Below, in pieces: positions 23,169 through 30,334 of a stretch of DNA of 30,334 nt (positions within the stretch are counted from its first letter, which is position 1; every line of letters begins with the position of its first letter). Below the pieces are notes generated by a model. It was not told where the DNA came from. It saw nothing but the letters and a program-made list of their open reading frames with translations, and did no database searches. Source of the DNA: an uncultured Eubacteriales bacterium. Lineage in GTDB: Bacteria; Bacillota; Clostridia; Oscillospirales; Acutalibacteraceae. The DNA is taken from positions 1-30,334 of the forward strand of contig CAKSHI010000016.1 of NCBI GenBank assembly GCA_934457115.1, in the 5' to 3' direction. The position numbers were made by a program, and so were the translations under genes.

Positions 23169-26100
23169 TTATTCAACGGACATATTGATATCCGGCTCAC
23201 CAAAAACAGGAACTGTGAATTTTTGATTCTTAACCTCATCAAAATCAACTTCCTTTTTACCATTCTTGGTAATAACTTTTGTAAATAGATTTATTTCTTT
23301 TATCCATTTAATGTGAGGTGTCATCTTGATATAGTTGTAAATAAGCTCTTTTCTTGGAATAGTTCCTATTTTCCAACCGTTTCCGTCAAATCCGCCTTCT
23401 ATTGGATCTAAGAATTTCTTCAATTTATCATAGACCTGCTGATATGCTTTTTGATAATTGTTATATTCATCTATTACAATTTCCAAGTTAACCGAAATCT
23501 CAACATAGATAGTTTCAAAAACGTGAATTTTACTGCTGTTCTTAAATGTAATTGCCGCTTTTTGATCTATATAATCATAAACTCTTTTCTTGAGCACTGC
23601 GAACTTTTCATAACCCTGCATATAATCCTTAGGAAGAACTGCAATAGATACGGTACCTATTTCCTCTTCATTTAAATTGTTAACATGAGGGATACATTTA
23701 ACTTTGCTTATATTTCTATCGTTATAAGCTATAGAATTTTCAAAATCACTTAATGTAACAACCCTGTCCATATCACTTATATGATACGACATTCTTTCCG
23801 CTGCAAAATCTACAGTTTCCATATCTATACCGCCCACCATAGGCTTAAGATTTGTTACTTTACTTATATATGGTACTGAACTTGAAAATCCTAAAATCCC
23901 GTTAGCGGGCACATTACCTACGCTACCACTTGAAATATTGTATTGAACTTTTATGCTTTCCTGATTTTGATGACAAGGTATTTTTCCATATCTGCCGTTG
24001 CCAAAGATTATTTGACCCTTATTGTAGTCTATTTCAAATACACGCTCATCATAATCTGCGGCAGCTATGCTGTGAATCGGCTTCCATTCAACCCAAATTT
24101 CCTTAACTCTGCCCTTTTCGTCATATTCCTTTTGATAGCTGCTTCCGTCATCGTTAATAAACTTTTCCTCTTCCACTACTGAAAGATGTTCAAACTCATT
24201 AACCCATACTCTTGCGTTAGAAATATTTTTACTTGATAGATTGCAAATTTTATTTTCCTCTCCCAAATCAATTGAAAAATATTCAGGAGATCTTGTTTCC
24301 ATTTGCTCAACACCTATGGTATTTAGGTAAATACCATTTATTATTGGGTGAGTTGTGACATTATCAACTGTTGAATATTTAGAATCATGATTTACTATTC
24401 TAATAAAGTAACCCGACTTTCCAAATAAATCAGACTTAACAAAGTCCTTTTTGCCTATGATTGTAATAACACCACTGTGTGAAAGATTTTCCGTAGGATC
24501 CATTATCTCAAGATTTTTCCACTCATATGCACCATTTCTGTTTTTAGCGTAATACTCCCAAACAAGTGACGGATTATCCTTATGGAATCCTTCTTCCAAA
24601 TCTAGTAGTATCCTTACCGGACCCTTATCAATTTTTTGATCAAAACACATATAGATTGTGGGCTTGTCAATTAGATTTTTCTTTAATAGAGTTTCTCTAA
24701 GATCTCCGGTAAGATTTATGCGCTTAGTCTTTAAATTTGATTCAACTGTAAGTGATGTGCACTTGCATCCTTCATTTAAATAATCATAGGATATATCAAT
24801 GCTGTTTATATAAGGTGTTATATAGTCAGCAAACACATTAAAGGCATTTTTTATCTTTGTAATTCTTGCTCTTATAAAGATATTTTCAGCCGGACCTACA
24901 GTAAAGCTTTGCATATCGTCAGGACAAATAAACACGATTTCTTTTACGCTTGAATCTCCTTCTTTGGCTTGGAAGAACTCTTCACCCGTATCATCCTGAT
25001 AAAGTCTTGACCATCCAAAACCATTCCAGTATTCCCAAGCTACCTTTTCTATTTGAACATCTTCGGGATCCGGGTTTGCAAAATCCATATCTGTCATTAA
25101 GTAACGGTATCTTGTATTATCGGGCATTTGTTCAGTGTTTATCTTTGCTTTCAAAAACTTCATATTTATCTTTAAAGTAATTTTGGCACCTTTTTTAGAA
25201 AATGCCTCACTTGATGCAATATAGAAGTCAGTATATAAATTATATTGCTCTCCAAACGGGAAAAAGTCATTTTTAGCAAGTTCAGTTGAGTCGTTAACAA
25301 GAATATCAGAACTTAATTCCTTTGCTTGCGAAGCATACATTATACTTGTGACACTTAATTCATCTTTAGGTATCTTATTAAATATACATCTTATATAATA
25401 TGATTCCTCTGAATTAACTTCGCAAACATCACTTCCTGAATCAAACTGAAGCCTTATTCCATTCGAATTTTTGCTAATATTTTTGATATCATTCCATTGT
25501 CCTTCTTTATAGTACTGCCACTTAACGTTATTCTTATCAACAAAAATATCCGCTAAACTATTGTTATTAGCAAGTGATTGATTGTCATAAAATTGTATCC
25601 TGATATCAGACTTATCGCCTGTCTTAAATATATAATCTGATTTAAAGTATATTATGTGTTTTTGCAAGTTCTCACTTAATGTACTGTCATATATTCTAAA
25701 CGGCGAAATTTGATTATTTTCATCTTTATTGAATTCATATACATTATTTATAATATCATTTTTCCCGTCTGTCATATATATAGAATTGATTTTATTATCA
25801 ATTGCATACATAACATCTTGAGTTCTATAAAATACTCTTCCTTCTTCATTATCCGCAGCTGCATACACATTTGTCCCCATGTCTATATATGTACCGCCCG
25901 AACCCTTTGTAACATCTACAGTTATCATTCCCGTAGCAGGGATTGAAGGCAGGAATTTTATACCCAATAGATTTAAAAAAGTCATATAGTAATTGTATAG
26001 CGACCTATTATATTTAGTTATTGAGGTTTCAAACATATTAGCAAAAATTTTTGAGAATATAACTCCAAAGTCGGGGTCGTTTTCATCAAAATTCCACTCC

Positions 26101-26180
26101 GGGACATATTGTTTTGCTAGGCTTTTGATTTCTGCAAGGACATCCTTTGCATCTCTGTTATCTAGTTTTGGAATATTCAA
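23169..26180 (-). CDS. Large baseplate J-like wedge protein (Afp11 position)
   Basis: The 1003-residue protein starts at TTG behind AAAAGGGGGAG. The N-terminus PEWNFDENDPDFGVIFSKIF is the usual opening of J-type wedge proteins. Around residue 783 the signature GGIDMETVDFAAERM is followed by RVVTLSDFENSIAY. Between them is a long beta-rich region. The C-terminus holds LKKRVYDYIDQKA and a terminal wedge domain. Together with the 713-residue partner it would make the two-protein wedge ring of clade Afp/PVC systems. It follows the gp25 gene by 18 nt in the same unit. Confidence 0.9.
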   Translation of the reverse strand: MNIPKLDNRDAKDVLAEIKSLAKQYVPEWNFDENDPDFGVIFSKIFANMFETSITKYNRSLYNYYMTFLNLLGIKFLPSIPATGMITVDVTKGSGGTYIDMGTNVYAAADNEEGRVFYRTQDVMYAIDNKINSIYMTDGKNDIINNVYEFNKDENNQISPFRIYDSTLSENLQKHIIYFKSDYIFKTGDKSDIRIQFYDNQSLANNNSLADIFVDKNNVKWQYYKEGQWNDIKNISKNSNGIRLQFDSGSDVCEVNSEESYYIRCIFNKIPKDELSVTSIMYASQAKELSSDILVNDSTELAKNDFFPFGEQYNLYTDFYIASSEAFSKKGAKITLKINMKFLKAKINTEQMPDNTRYRYLMTDMDFANPDPEDVQIEKVAWEYWNGFGWSRLYQDDTGEEFFQAKEGDSSVKEIVFICPDDMQSFTVGPAENIFIRARITKIKNAFNVFADYITPYINSIDISYDYLNEGCKCTSLTVESNLKTKRINLTGDLRETLLKKNLIDKPTIYMCFDQKIDKGPVRILLDLEEGFHKDNPSLVWEYYAKNRNGAYEWKNLEIMDPTENLSHSGVITIIGKKDFVKSDLFGKSGYFIRIVNHDSKYSTVDNVTTHPIINGIYLNTIGVEQMETRSPEYFSIDLGEENKICNLSSKNISNARVWVNEFEHLSVVEEEKFINDDGSSYQKEYDEKGRVKEIWVEWKPIHSIAAADYDERVFEIDYNKGQIIFGNGRYGKIPCHQNQESIKVQYNISSGSVGNVPANGILGFSSSVPYISKVTNLKPMVGGIDMETVDFAAERMSYHISDMDRVVTLSDFENSIAYNDRNISKVKCIPHVNNLNEEEIGTVSIAVLPKDYMQGYEKFAVLKKRVYDYIDQKAAITFKNSSKIHVFETIYVEISVNLEIVIDEYNNYQKAYQQVYDKLKKFLDPIEGGFDGNGWKIGTIPRKELIYNYIKMTPHIKWIKEINLFTKVITKNGKKEVDFDEVKNQKFTVPVFGEPDINMSVE

Positions 26181-26198
26181 CTTTTCTCCCCCTTTTCA

Positions 26199-26597
26199 TT
26201 ATATTTTTTCTCCATCAAGTAAATTTGTTTCTTTAACTATAGTTTCTTCTCTGCCGGTAATCGCAGAGTCGTAAGTTATTGATGTCACAAGTGTAGAATT
26301 GTCTCCTTCTTGAGCTCTTTCTACATTAACATTCAAGTTGTCTATGTTTTCTTCCCAACGTCTTAAAGAACGAGTAACTTCTTCTTCCACTTTCCTAGTT
26401 AGTATAGGACTTATTCCTTGGAATACAAATTGATTTAAGCTTGATCCAAAAGAATGAAGTTGCTTTCTTTCGTAAGGTTCGGTTTGTAGGATAATTTTGA
26501 TTGATTGTTTGACATTATCCTCATCCTCAACAGTCATAATTCTGCCCGTTGTTTTGTTTACTTCAATTGGAAATTTCCAACCTCTAAGTTTAGCCAT
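26199..26597 (-). CDS. gp25-like baseplate protein (Afp9/Pvc9-like)
   Basis: The 132-residue protein has the gp25/GPW fold pattern: WKFPIEVNKTTGRIMTVEDEDNVKQSI, then LQTEPYERKQLHSFGSSL. The family's E..ER..fG motif is at residues 40-51. It initiates sheath assembly by bridging baseplate and sheath. The ATG is preceded by GGTGG. It lies between the spike gene and the large wedge gene in the standard eCIS order. Confidence 0.92.
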   Translation of the reverse strand: MAKLRGWKFPIEVNKTTGRIMTVEDEDNVKQSIKIILQTEPYERKQLHSFGSSLNQFVFQGISPILTRKVEEEVTRSLRRWEENIDNLNVNVERAQEGDNSTLVTSITYDSAITGREETIVKETNLLDGEKI

Positions 26598-26665
26598 TTA
26601 GAACCACCATCTCCCCATGCATGATTTTTAAGTTTGATAATTCGCATGATAAATATCAATATATA

Positions 26666-27409
26666 TTAATTTACATTGACCATAGTACCTTTAACATTAG
26701 TTTTTCCTGATGAACTCAAGTCTAATTGAGAATTAGCCTTAACGCTCACTGCCGCCTTACCTTCCATAGATACTTGCTGACCTGTCATTTCTAATTTGTT
26801 ACCTGATTCAATTTTAATACCACTATCGTCAATAGTGATACCGGAGCTTGCCCCTTTGAGCTCTATCTTTTTTTCTGCTGTTATTGATATTGTACCATCA
26901 TTTGCACTAAGAGTCATCAAATTTTTGCCGTCTTTATCAGATATTTTAATAGAATTTCCTTTATCGTCTATTTTTATGACCATCTCTTTAGCAGACTTTA
27001 TTTCTATATTTTCTTCGCCTTCTTTATCACCAAACGTGATAGTATGGCCTGACCTGGTTTTTATCATCCTTATATCATTTACACCATTTTCTACCGGAGA
27101 TGGCATTGTATAGTCTGCACGGTTACTGTATAGGCTTCCGATAACATATGGCTGAGACATACCATCTCCGCAAAAGGCTACTAATACTTCATCTCCAACC
27201 TCGGGAAGAAATTGTATACCGCAACTTTTGCCTGCCATAGGAGAAACTACTCTTATAAAGCCTGTTTCCTGCTCTGAAGTGCCCAAATTTAAAAGCCTAA
27301 CCTTTACTCTTCCCATTTTTTCGTCATCATTTATGTCTGTGACTATTGCAGGAGTTACACCCAATAACATACTCCTATTAATATTTGGATTTGATTCAAT
27401 CATGCTCAT
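26666..27409 (-). CDS. gp5/VgrG C-terminal-like spike (baseplate assembly protein V)
   Basis: The 247 residues comprise an OB-fold (about 15-97: TDINDDEKMGRVKVRLLNLG, then IQFLPEVGDEVLVAFCGDG, then PYVIGSLYS). A triple-stranded beta-helix follows (about 112-247), made of short repeats such as NIEIKSAKEMVIKIDD and SITAEKKIELKG. As a trimer it forms the piercing spike on which a PAAR-type tip sits. Its ATG overlaps the hub gene stop (ATGA), so the two halves of a VgrG/Afp8-type hub-spike are made as separate, coupled proteins. Confidence 0.92.
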   Translation of the reverse strand: MSMIESNPNINRSMLLGVTPAIVTDINDDEKMGRVKVRLLNLGTSEQETGFIRVVSPMAGKSCGIQFLPEVGDEVLVAFCGDGMSQPYVIGSLYSNRADYTMPSPVENGVNDIRMIKTRSGHTITFGDKEGEENIEIKSAKEMVIKIDDKGNSIKISDKDGKNLMTLSANDGTISITAEKKIELKGASSGITIDDSGIKIESGNKLEMTGQQVSMEGKAAVSVKANSQLDLSSSGKTNVKGTMVNVN

Positions 27410-28521
27410 ATTGTATTCACCTCAAACTTGCAATGTGTACGATATTCTGAACTGTTTACTTCATGGCGGACTTCCGTTACAAAGTATTTGCCATTTAAAT
27501 CCTCATTAAAGCCCTTAATTTCCACATATGTACCCGGTTCAATTTCAGGAACACCTCTTACCTCAAAACTTCCCTTAGCGAAGCCCATTGATAGTCTTTC
27601 AAGCTCGGCCTGTGCTCTTTTTTCAGCTTCTTCCTGAGAATTTACTGTGTTGTCTATAATGACGACTGTCTTTTTATCATCTATAACCTTTGCATCTGAT
27701 CCTTCTTGTTTTCCATCACCTATTTTATTCTTTAGAGTGCTTGCTTTTCCCTCTATAGGTTCTTCGGGATTCTTTTCATCGTTACTTCTAACGATTACTG
27801 TATTGACCTGATCCGAAAGAGTAGCCTCTCTGCTAAAACCTAGCATATCGTTACTAGGCTCTATTTCGATAGCGGCATCGCCGGTTGGATATTTAATAAA
27901 GAAGACCTTGCCGTTAAACACATAAAATAAGTAATTAAGCTTTTTGGCGAGTCCTGCGACAAACTCATAATCACTTTGATCATATTGCACTATTGGAGTT
28001 GTAAGCTTTTGAGTTTCTGTTATCTCAGTACCATCATAATAGGCACTGTAGTCCTTTAAAAGTTCGGTTACTGCCTTGGAATAACTGTCTGTAGCTGCAG
28101 TTTTTACATCCATACGCCTGCTGTTCATCATCAATGCCTTAACATCCATGGCCTCTATTGTATAAGTTATTTCAGTTACCGTTTCAACATTGACGCTTAC
28201 GGTGTATACATATCCTACAAAGACCTTTTCAAGTTTTTTGTCGTATCCCATTTTAACTTCTACTTTAGTTCCAAGCTTAGTGATTTCCTGAATACAACTG
28301 TCATCCTTAATTTTTCCACCCTTGGAATCATAGCTTGCAAACTTAGATTTAAGGCTAAATGTGCAAACGCTTGACTCAAGGCCTGTGGAAAGTACAACTG
28401 AAACATCAGTTATAAGTAGGTCTTTTTCCTTCATTATATCTTTTCCGCCTACTTCTATAGTTACCTTAGGATCTTCAAAATCATTATATTGTTTTTTAAA
28501 GTCTTTAAGTTTTTTACCCAT
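27406..28521 (-). CDS. gp27-like hub protein (phage late control D family)
   Basis: The 371 residues match the N-terminal part of VgrG/Afp8 and phage late control D. The opening DLLITDVSVVLSTGLESSVCTFSLK and EKVFVGYVYTVSVN are strands of the first barrel. QSDYEFVAGLAKKLNYLFYV (182-201) is a typical hub motif, with FFIKYPTGDAAIEI after it. The C-terminus returns to beta structure (PGTYVEIKGFNEDLNGKYFV). It forms the hub between tube and spike. The ATG has an excellent GGAGGTGA. Its stop overlaps the spike gene start by 4 nt. Confidence 0.9.
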   Translation of the reverse strand: MGKKLKDFKKQYNDFEDPKVTIEVGGKDIMKEKDLLITDVSVVLSTGLESSVCTFSLKSKFASYDSKGGKIKDDSCIQEITKLGTKVEVKMGYDKKLEKVFVGYVYTVSVNVETVTEITYTIEAMDVKALMMNSRRMDVKTAATDSYSKAVTELLKDYSAYYDGTEITETQKLTTPIVQYDQSDYEFVAGLAKKLNYLFYVFNGKVFFIKYPTGDAAIEIEPSNDMLGFSREATLSDQVNTVIVRSNDEKNPEEPIEGKASTLKNKIGDGKQEGSDAKVIDDKKTVVIIDNTVNSQEEAEKRAQAELERLSMGFAKGSFEVRGVPEIEPGTYVEIKGFNEDLNGKYFVTEVRHEVNSSEYRTHCKFEVNTI

Positions 28522-28584
28522 AATTATGTCACCTCCATTGGTATAAAATATATAATATTAAATATTTAAAAGATATAAAATCTA

Positions 28585-29346
28585 TCAATCATAAGTCGAT
28601 GTATCTTCTTCTTCTTCCAACGCAGTAGAATCGGGAGAGCTTGTGTTATCTTTTGGACTACCTGATGCTTTATCTTGTACATCCTCAGCCTGTTTTGGTG
28701 GTACTTCCGTAATCCTTAAACTTACCTCGGCTCTAAGCGCATAGCCTTCCGGAGAAAAGTAAGTATATCTGACACTCAAATCATTAGCAAATCCGGTAAT
28801 ATCAAACGTTCCCCACATAAATTGAATCATTGTTACTACCTTTTCCACTTTACCATTTTCTGTTCTTTTCCCGGAAACAGCTTCTTTAAGCCTTTTAAGG
28901 CAAGTCAACTTTGGGTTATCCACATATATGTCACTTACCTTGTTACCCCAACTGTATCCTGCAAATTGCCTTGGTAACTTACCATCGTGTTGCTCTTTAG
29001 CTTTATCACCACCCATTTTACCTGTAATGCAACTCATAATACCACTAATTGCACCCGTAGTACTAAGTTTATTATAAGCCAACTCATATGTATCAACCAA
29101 ATCGAAAATAAGATCCATACTCATAGTATGGGAACCTGAACTACGTACTGGTTTTCTCTTTTCTTCCTTACCTTCAAGATTTTCCTGAACCTCATATCCT
29201 ATACCATAAGACTCATATATAGAGCTTGGGTTTATCATTACATTCCATACTTCCGTGGGTTTTTGATAAGCATAAAAAATAAGCTTCGCCTTTGTCGATG
29301 TACCGAATACAGCATTTCCAAGTGCTTGTGTTCCAAAACTTGCCAT
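28585..29346 (-). CDS. CIS tube/baseplate adaptor protein (Afp7/Pvc7-like)
   Basis: The 253 residues match the CIS tube-adaptor family. The N-terminus includes KLIFYAYQKPTEVWNVMINPSS. The middle is a DLIFDLVDTYELAY strand-helix. The end of the fold is TMIQFMWGTFDITGFANDLSVRYTYFSPEGYALRAEVSL, the usual signature. In Afp7/Pvc7 this domain is followed by LysM. Here the C-terminus is instead an acidic Ser/Pro/Glu tail with no LysM. The protein links the inner tube to the hub. It lies upstream of the hub gene as in other eCIS loci, with GGAGG before its ATG. Confidence 0.88.
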   Translation of the reverse strand: MASFGTQALGNAVFGTSTKAKLIFYAYQKPTEVWNVMINPSSIYESYGIGYEVQENLEGKEEKRKPVRSSGSHTMSMDLIFDLVDTYELAYNKLSTTGAISGIMSCITGKMGGDKAKEQHDGKLPRQFAGYSWGNKVSDIYVDNPKLTCLKRLKEAVSGKRTENGKVEKVVTMIQFMWGTFDITGFANDLSVRYTYFSPEGYALRAEVSLRITEVPPKQAEDVQDKASGSPKDNTSSPDSTALEEEEDTSTYD

Positions 29347-29359
29347 AATTTATTTCCTC

Positions 29360-30334
29360 CTATCTTGATATGCCGCAGCGTTTGCGCTCCAGCTCTAATC
29401 TTTTTTCTATTTTATTCATTATTTGCCTTGATATATCGTCTACATCAATATGAACATCACGTATTGCGCTGTCGACATAACTTCTAATCATATGTTTAGT
29501 CTCTTCTTTGTCCATCCTTTGTTGAGCAGCTGACATACCGTAATGCTCCTCAACTACTCTTTGCTGCGGTGCATTCTCCATCTGAGATCTAAGAGCACTC
29601 ATACCGTCTTTTAGATCAGATGTCTTTTGGGAAACATTTTCAAATGAAATAGGCTGTTTGTATTGCATATGATCCGCAGGAACGTAATTTTCCTCCACAC
29701 CCTTTAGATGGTTAAGAACTGCAAATTCTCTACCAACATCTTCAATTACATCATTATAATATGTTCTCAAATTATTTCTATTATGCACTATTGATTCATT
29801 TGGAGTAGAGCCTTTTAAAATAGAATTTTGTACATTTTTTCTAATTAATTTTGCAATACGTCTTGTGGATTCACGCTCCTCTATTTCAGGAGTAAAACTA
29901 TTTATATTATAATCTAAACTTATCCTATTTTGCAATGTAAGCTCTTGGTTTATTGTCGTATTTATATCTTTTTCTAGCTTTTTGGTCAACATATTTCTGC
30001 TAAGAAGAGAATTTTTGACTATATTACTAACACTTTTAGATATATTGGAAATATTATTTTGTATTCTTTTTTCTATAGTGTTATTAACCTTAGCTAACTC
30101 GTTTTCAACCTTATTTTCAATAAGAATATTTTGATTGTTTGAAATCGTCTCAGTCTCATTCGTGACATTTGTTTCCCTATTTATTAGGTTTGTCGTCACA
30201 AATGTGTGCTCTGCCGTATATTTCTTCAACGCCTTGTTTGCTATCGTGTTATATTTGTTTTCTACTTCTCTTGATAGCAACGTGCGGTTTGTATTCTTCT
30301 CTATAGTTACTAGATTCTCGAGCACTTCTTGTTC
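29360..30334 (-). CDS. Coiled-coil Asn-rich CIS protein, cut at the window edge
   Basis: The frame is open to the last base of the window, so the true start lies outside. A GTG at 30323-30325 is possible but has no visible ribosome site in view. About 324 residues are seen. They are mostly helix-forming and rich in Asn, Glu, Lys, Ile and Thr, with heptad-like runs (VENELAKVNNTIEKRIQNN, KSVSNIVKNSL). A less regular section follows, and a C-terminal charged helix (DDISRQIMNKIEKRLELERK). I do not recognise a family. It is 13 nt upstream of the tube-adaptor gene and in the same unit. That is the position of Afp5/Afp6-type genes, but no tube motif is visible. A tape-measure-like or chaperone role is possible, without proof. 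Confidence 0.6.
   Translation of the reverse strand, partial: EQEVLENLVTIEKNTNRTLLSREVENKYNTIANKALKKYTAEHTFVTTNLINRETNVTNETETISNNQNILIENKVENELAKVNNTIEKRIQNNISNISKSVSNIVKNSLLSRNMLTKKLEKDINTTINQELTLQNRISLDYNINSFTPEIEERESTRRIAKLIRKNVQNSILKGSTPNESIVHNRNNLRTYYNDVIEDVGREFAVLNHLKGVEENYVPADHMQYKQPISFENVSQKTSDLKDGMSALRSQMENAPQQRVVEEHYGMSAAQQRMDKEETKHMIRSYVDSAIRDVHIDVDDISRQIMNKIEKRLELERKRCGISR

Noticed and set aside
5492..30334. Prophage or R-type tailocin interpretation
   Set aside because: No terminase, portal, capsid, holin, lysin or integrase is visible. The DUF4255 protein, AAA+ ATPase and two J-type wedges fit eCIS instead.
5492..30334. Classical type VI secretion system
   Set aside because: No TssJ, TssL, TssM or ClpV-type genes are seen. 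The ATPase is of the Afp15 type and the host looks Gram-positive.
1..30334. CRISPR array or insertion sequence
   Set aside because: I saw no regularly spaced repeats, transposase frames or terminal inverted repeats.

Overview
The window looks like a chromosomal segment of a low-GC Gram-positive anaerobe, most likely a member of Clostridia. The evidence is the AT-rich DNA, strong GGAGG-type ribosome binding sites, an SAM-I riboswitch in front of metK, a small 2[4Fe-4S] clostridial-type ferredoxin, and exported proteins with a Gram-positive 'stalk' (copper amine oxidase N-terminal-like) domain. I cannot name a species.

Positions 1-5400 are ordinary chromosome. They hold a small membrane protein with an L7/L12-like tail (-), a CPBP-type membrane protease homologue (+), tRNA-Leu(GAG) (-), tRNA-Ser(TGA) and tRNA-Ser(GCT) (+), an exported S41-type peptidase (+), metK with its SAM-I riboswitch (-) and a ferredoxin (-). 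Promoters and terminators can be read for most of these. The S41 reading frame runs through a terminator and into the antisense of metK.

Positions 5492-30334 are a contractile injection system (CIS) locus of the eCIS/Afp/PVC type. It lies almost wholly on the minus strand and is read from 30334 downwards. The upstream block (30334 to 17927) encodes, in transcription order: a coiled-coil protein cut by the window edge, a tube/baseplate adaptor (Afp7-like), a gp27-like hub, a gp5-like spike on a separate gene, gp25, two baseplate J-like wedge proteins, a phage tail protein I and a fibre-like protein with an Ig-like C-terminus. Sheath and tube genes are not in the window and would be expected upstream, beyond 30334.

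A single plus-strand gene (16702-17856) interrupts the locus. It encodes a degenerate kinase-like domain, one membrane helix and an extracellular LysM domain. Downstream, the minus strand resumes with three exported or membrane proteins: a four-helix receptor with a cyclase-like domain that lacks a metal-binding Asp, a membrane-anchored MORN-repeat protein and a secreted stalk-domain protein. The DUF4255/Pvc16-type cap protein, a small beta-sandwich protein, a PAAR-like DUF4280 protein and the two-domain AAA+ ATPase (Afp15-like) follow. The block ends with a YbjN-like putative chaperone that overlaps an alpha/beta hydrolase gene.

The CIS parts are recognisable by family. The unusual feature is the set of membrane, wall-binding and signalling-like proteins embedded in the locus. 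I infer, without proof, that this CIS may be anchored to or gated by the Gram-positive envelope rather than freely released, and that the hydrolase may be a chaperoned cargo. The AAA+ ATPase appears to start at a non-canonical AUA codon.
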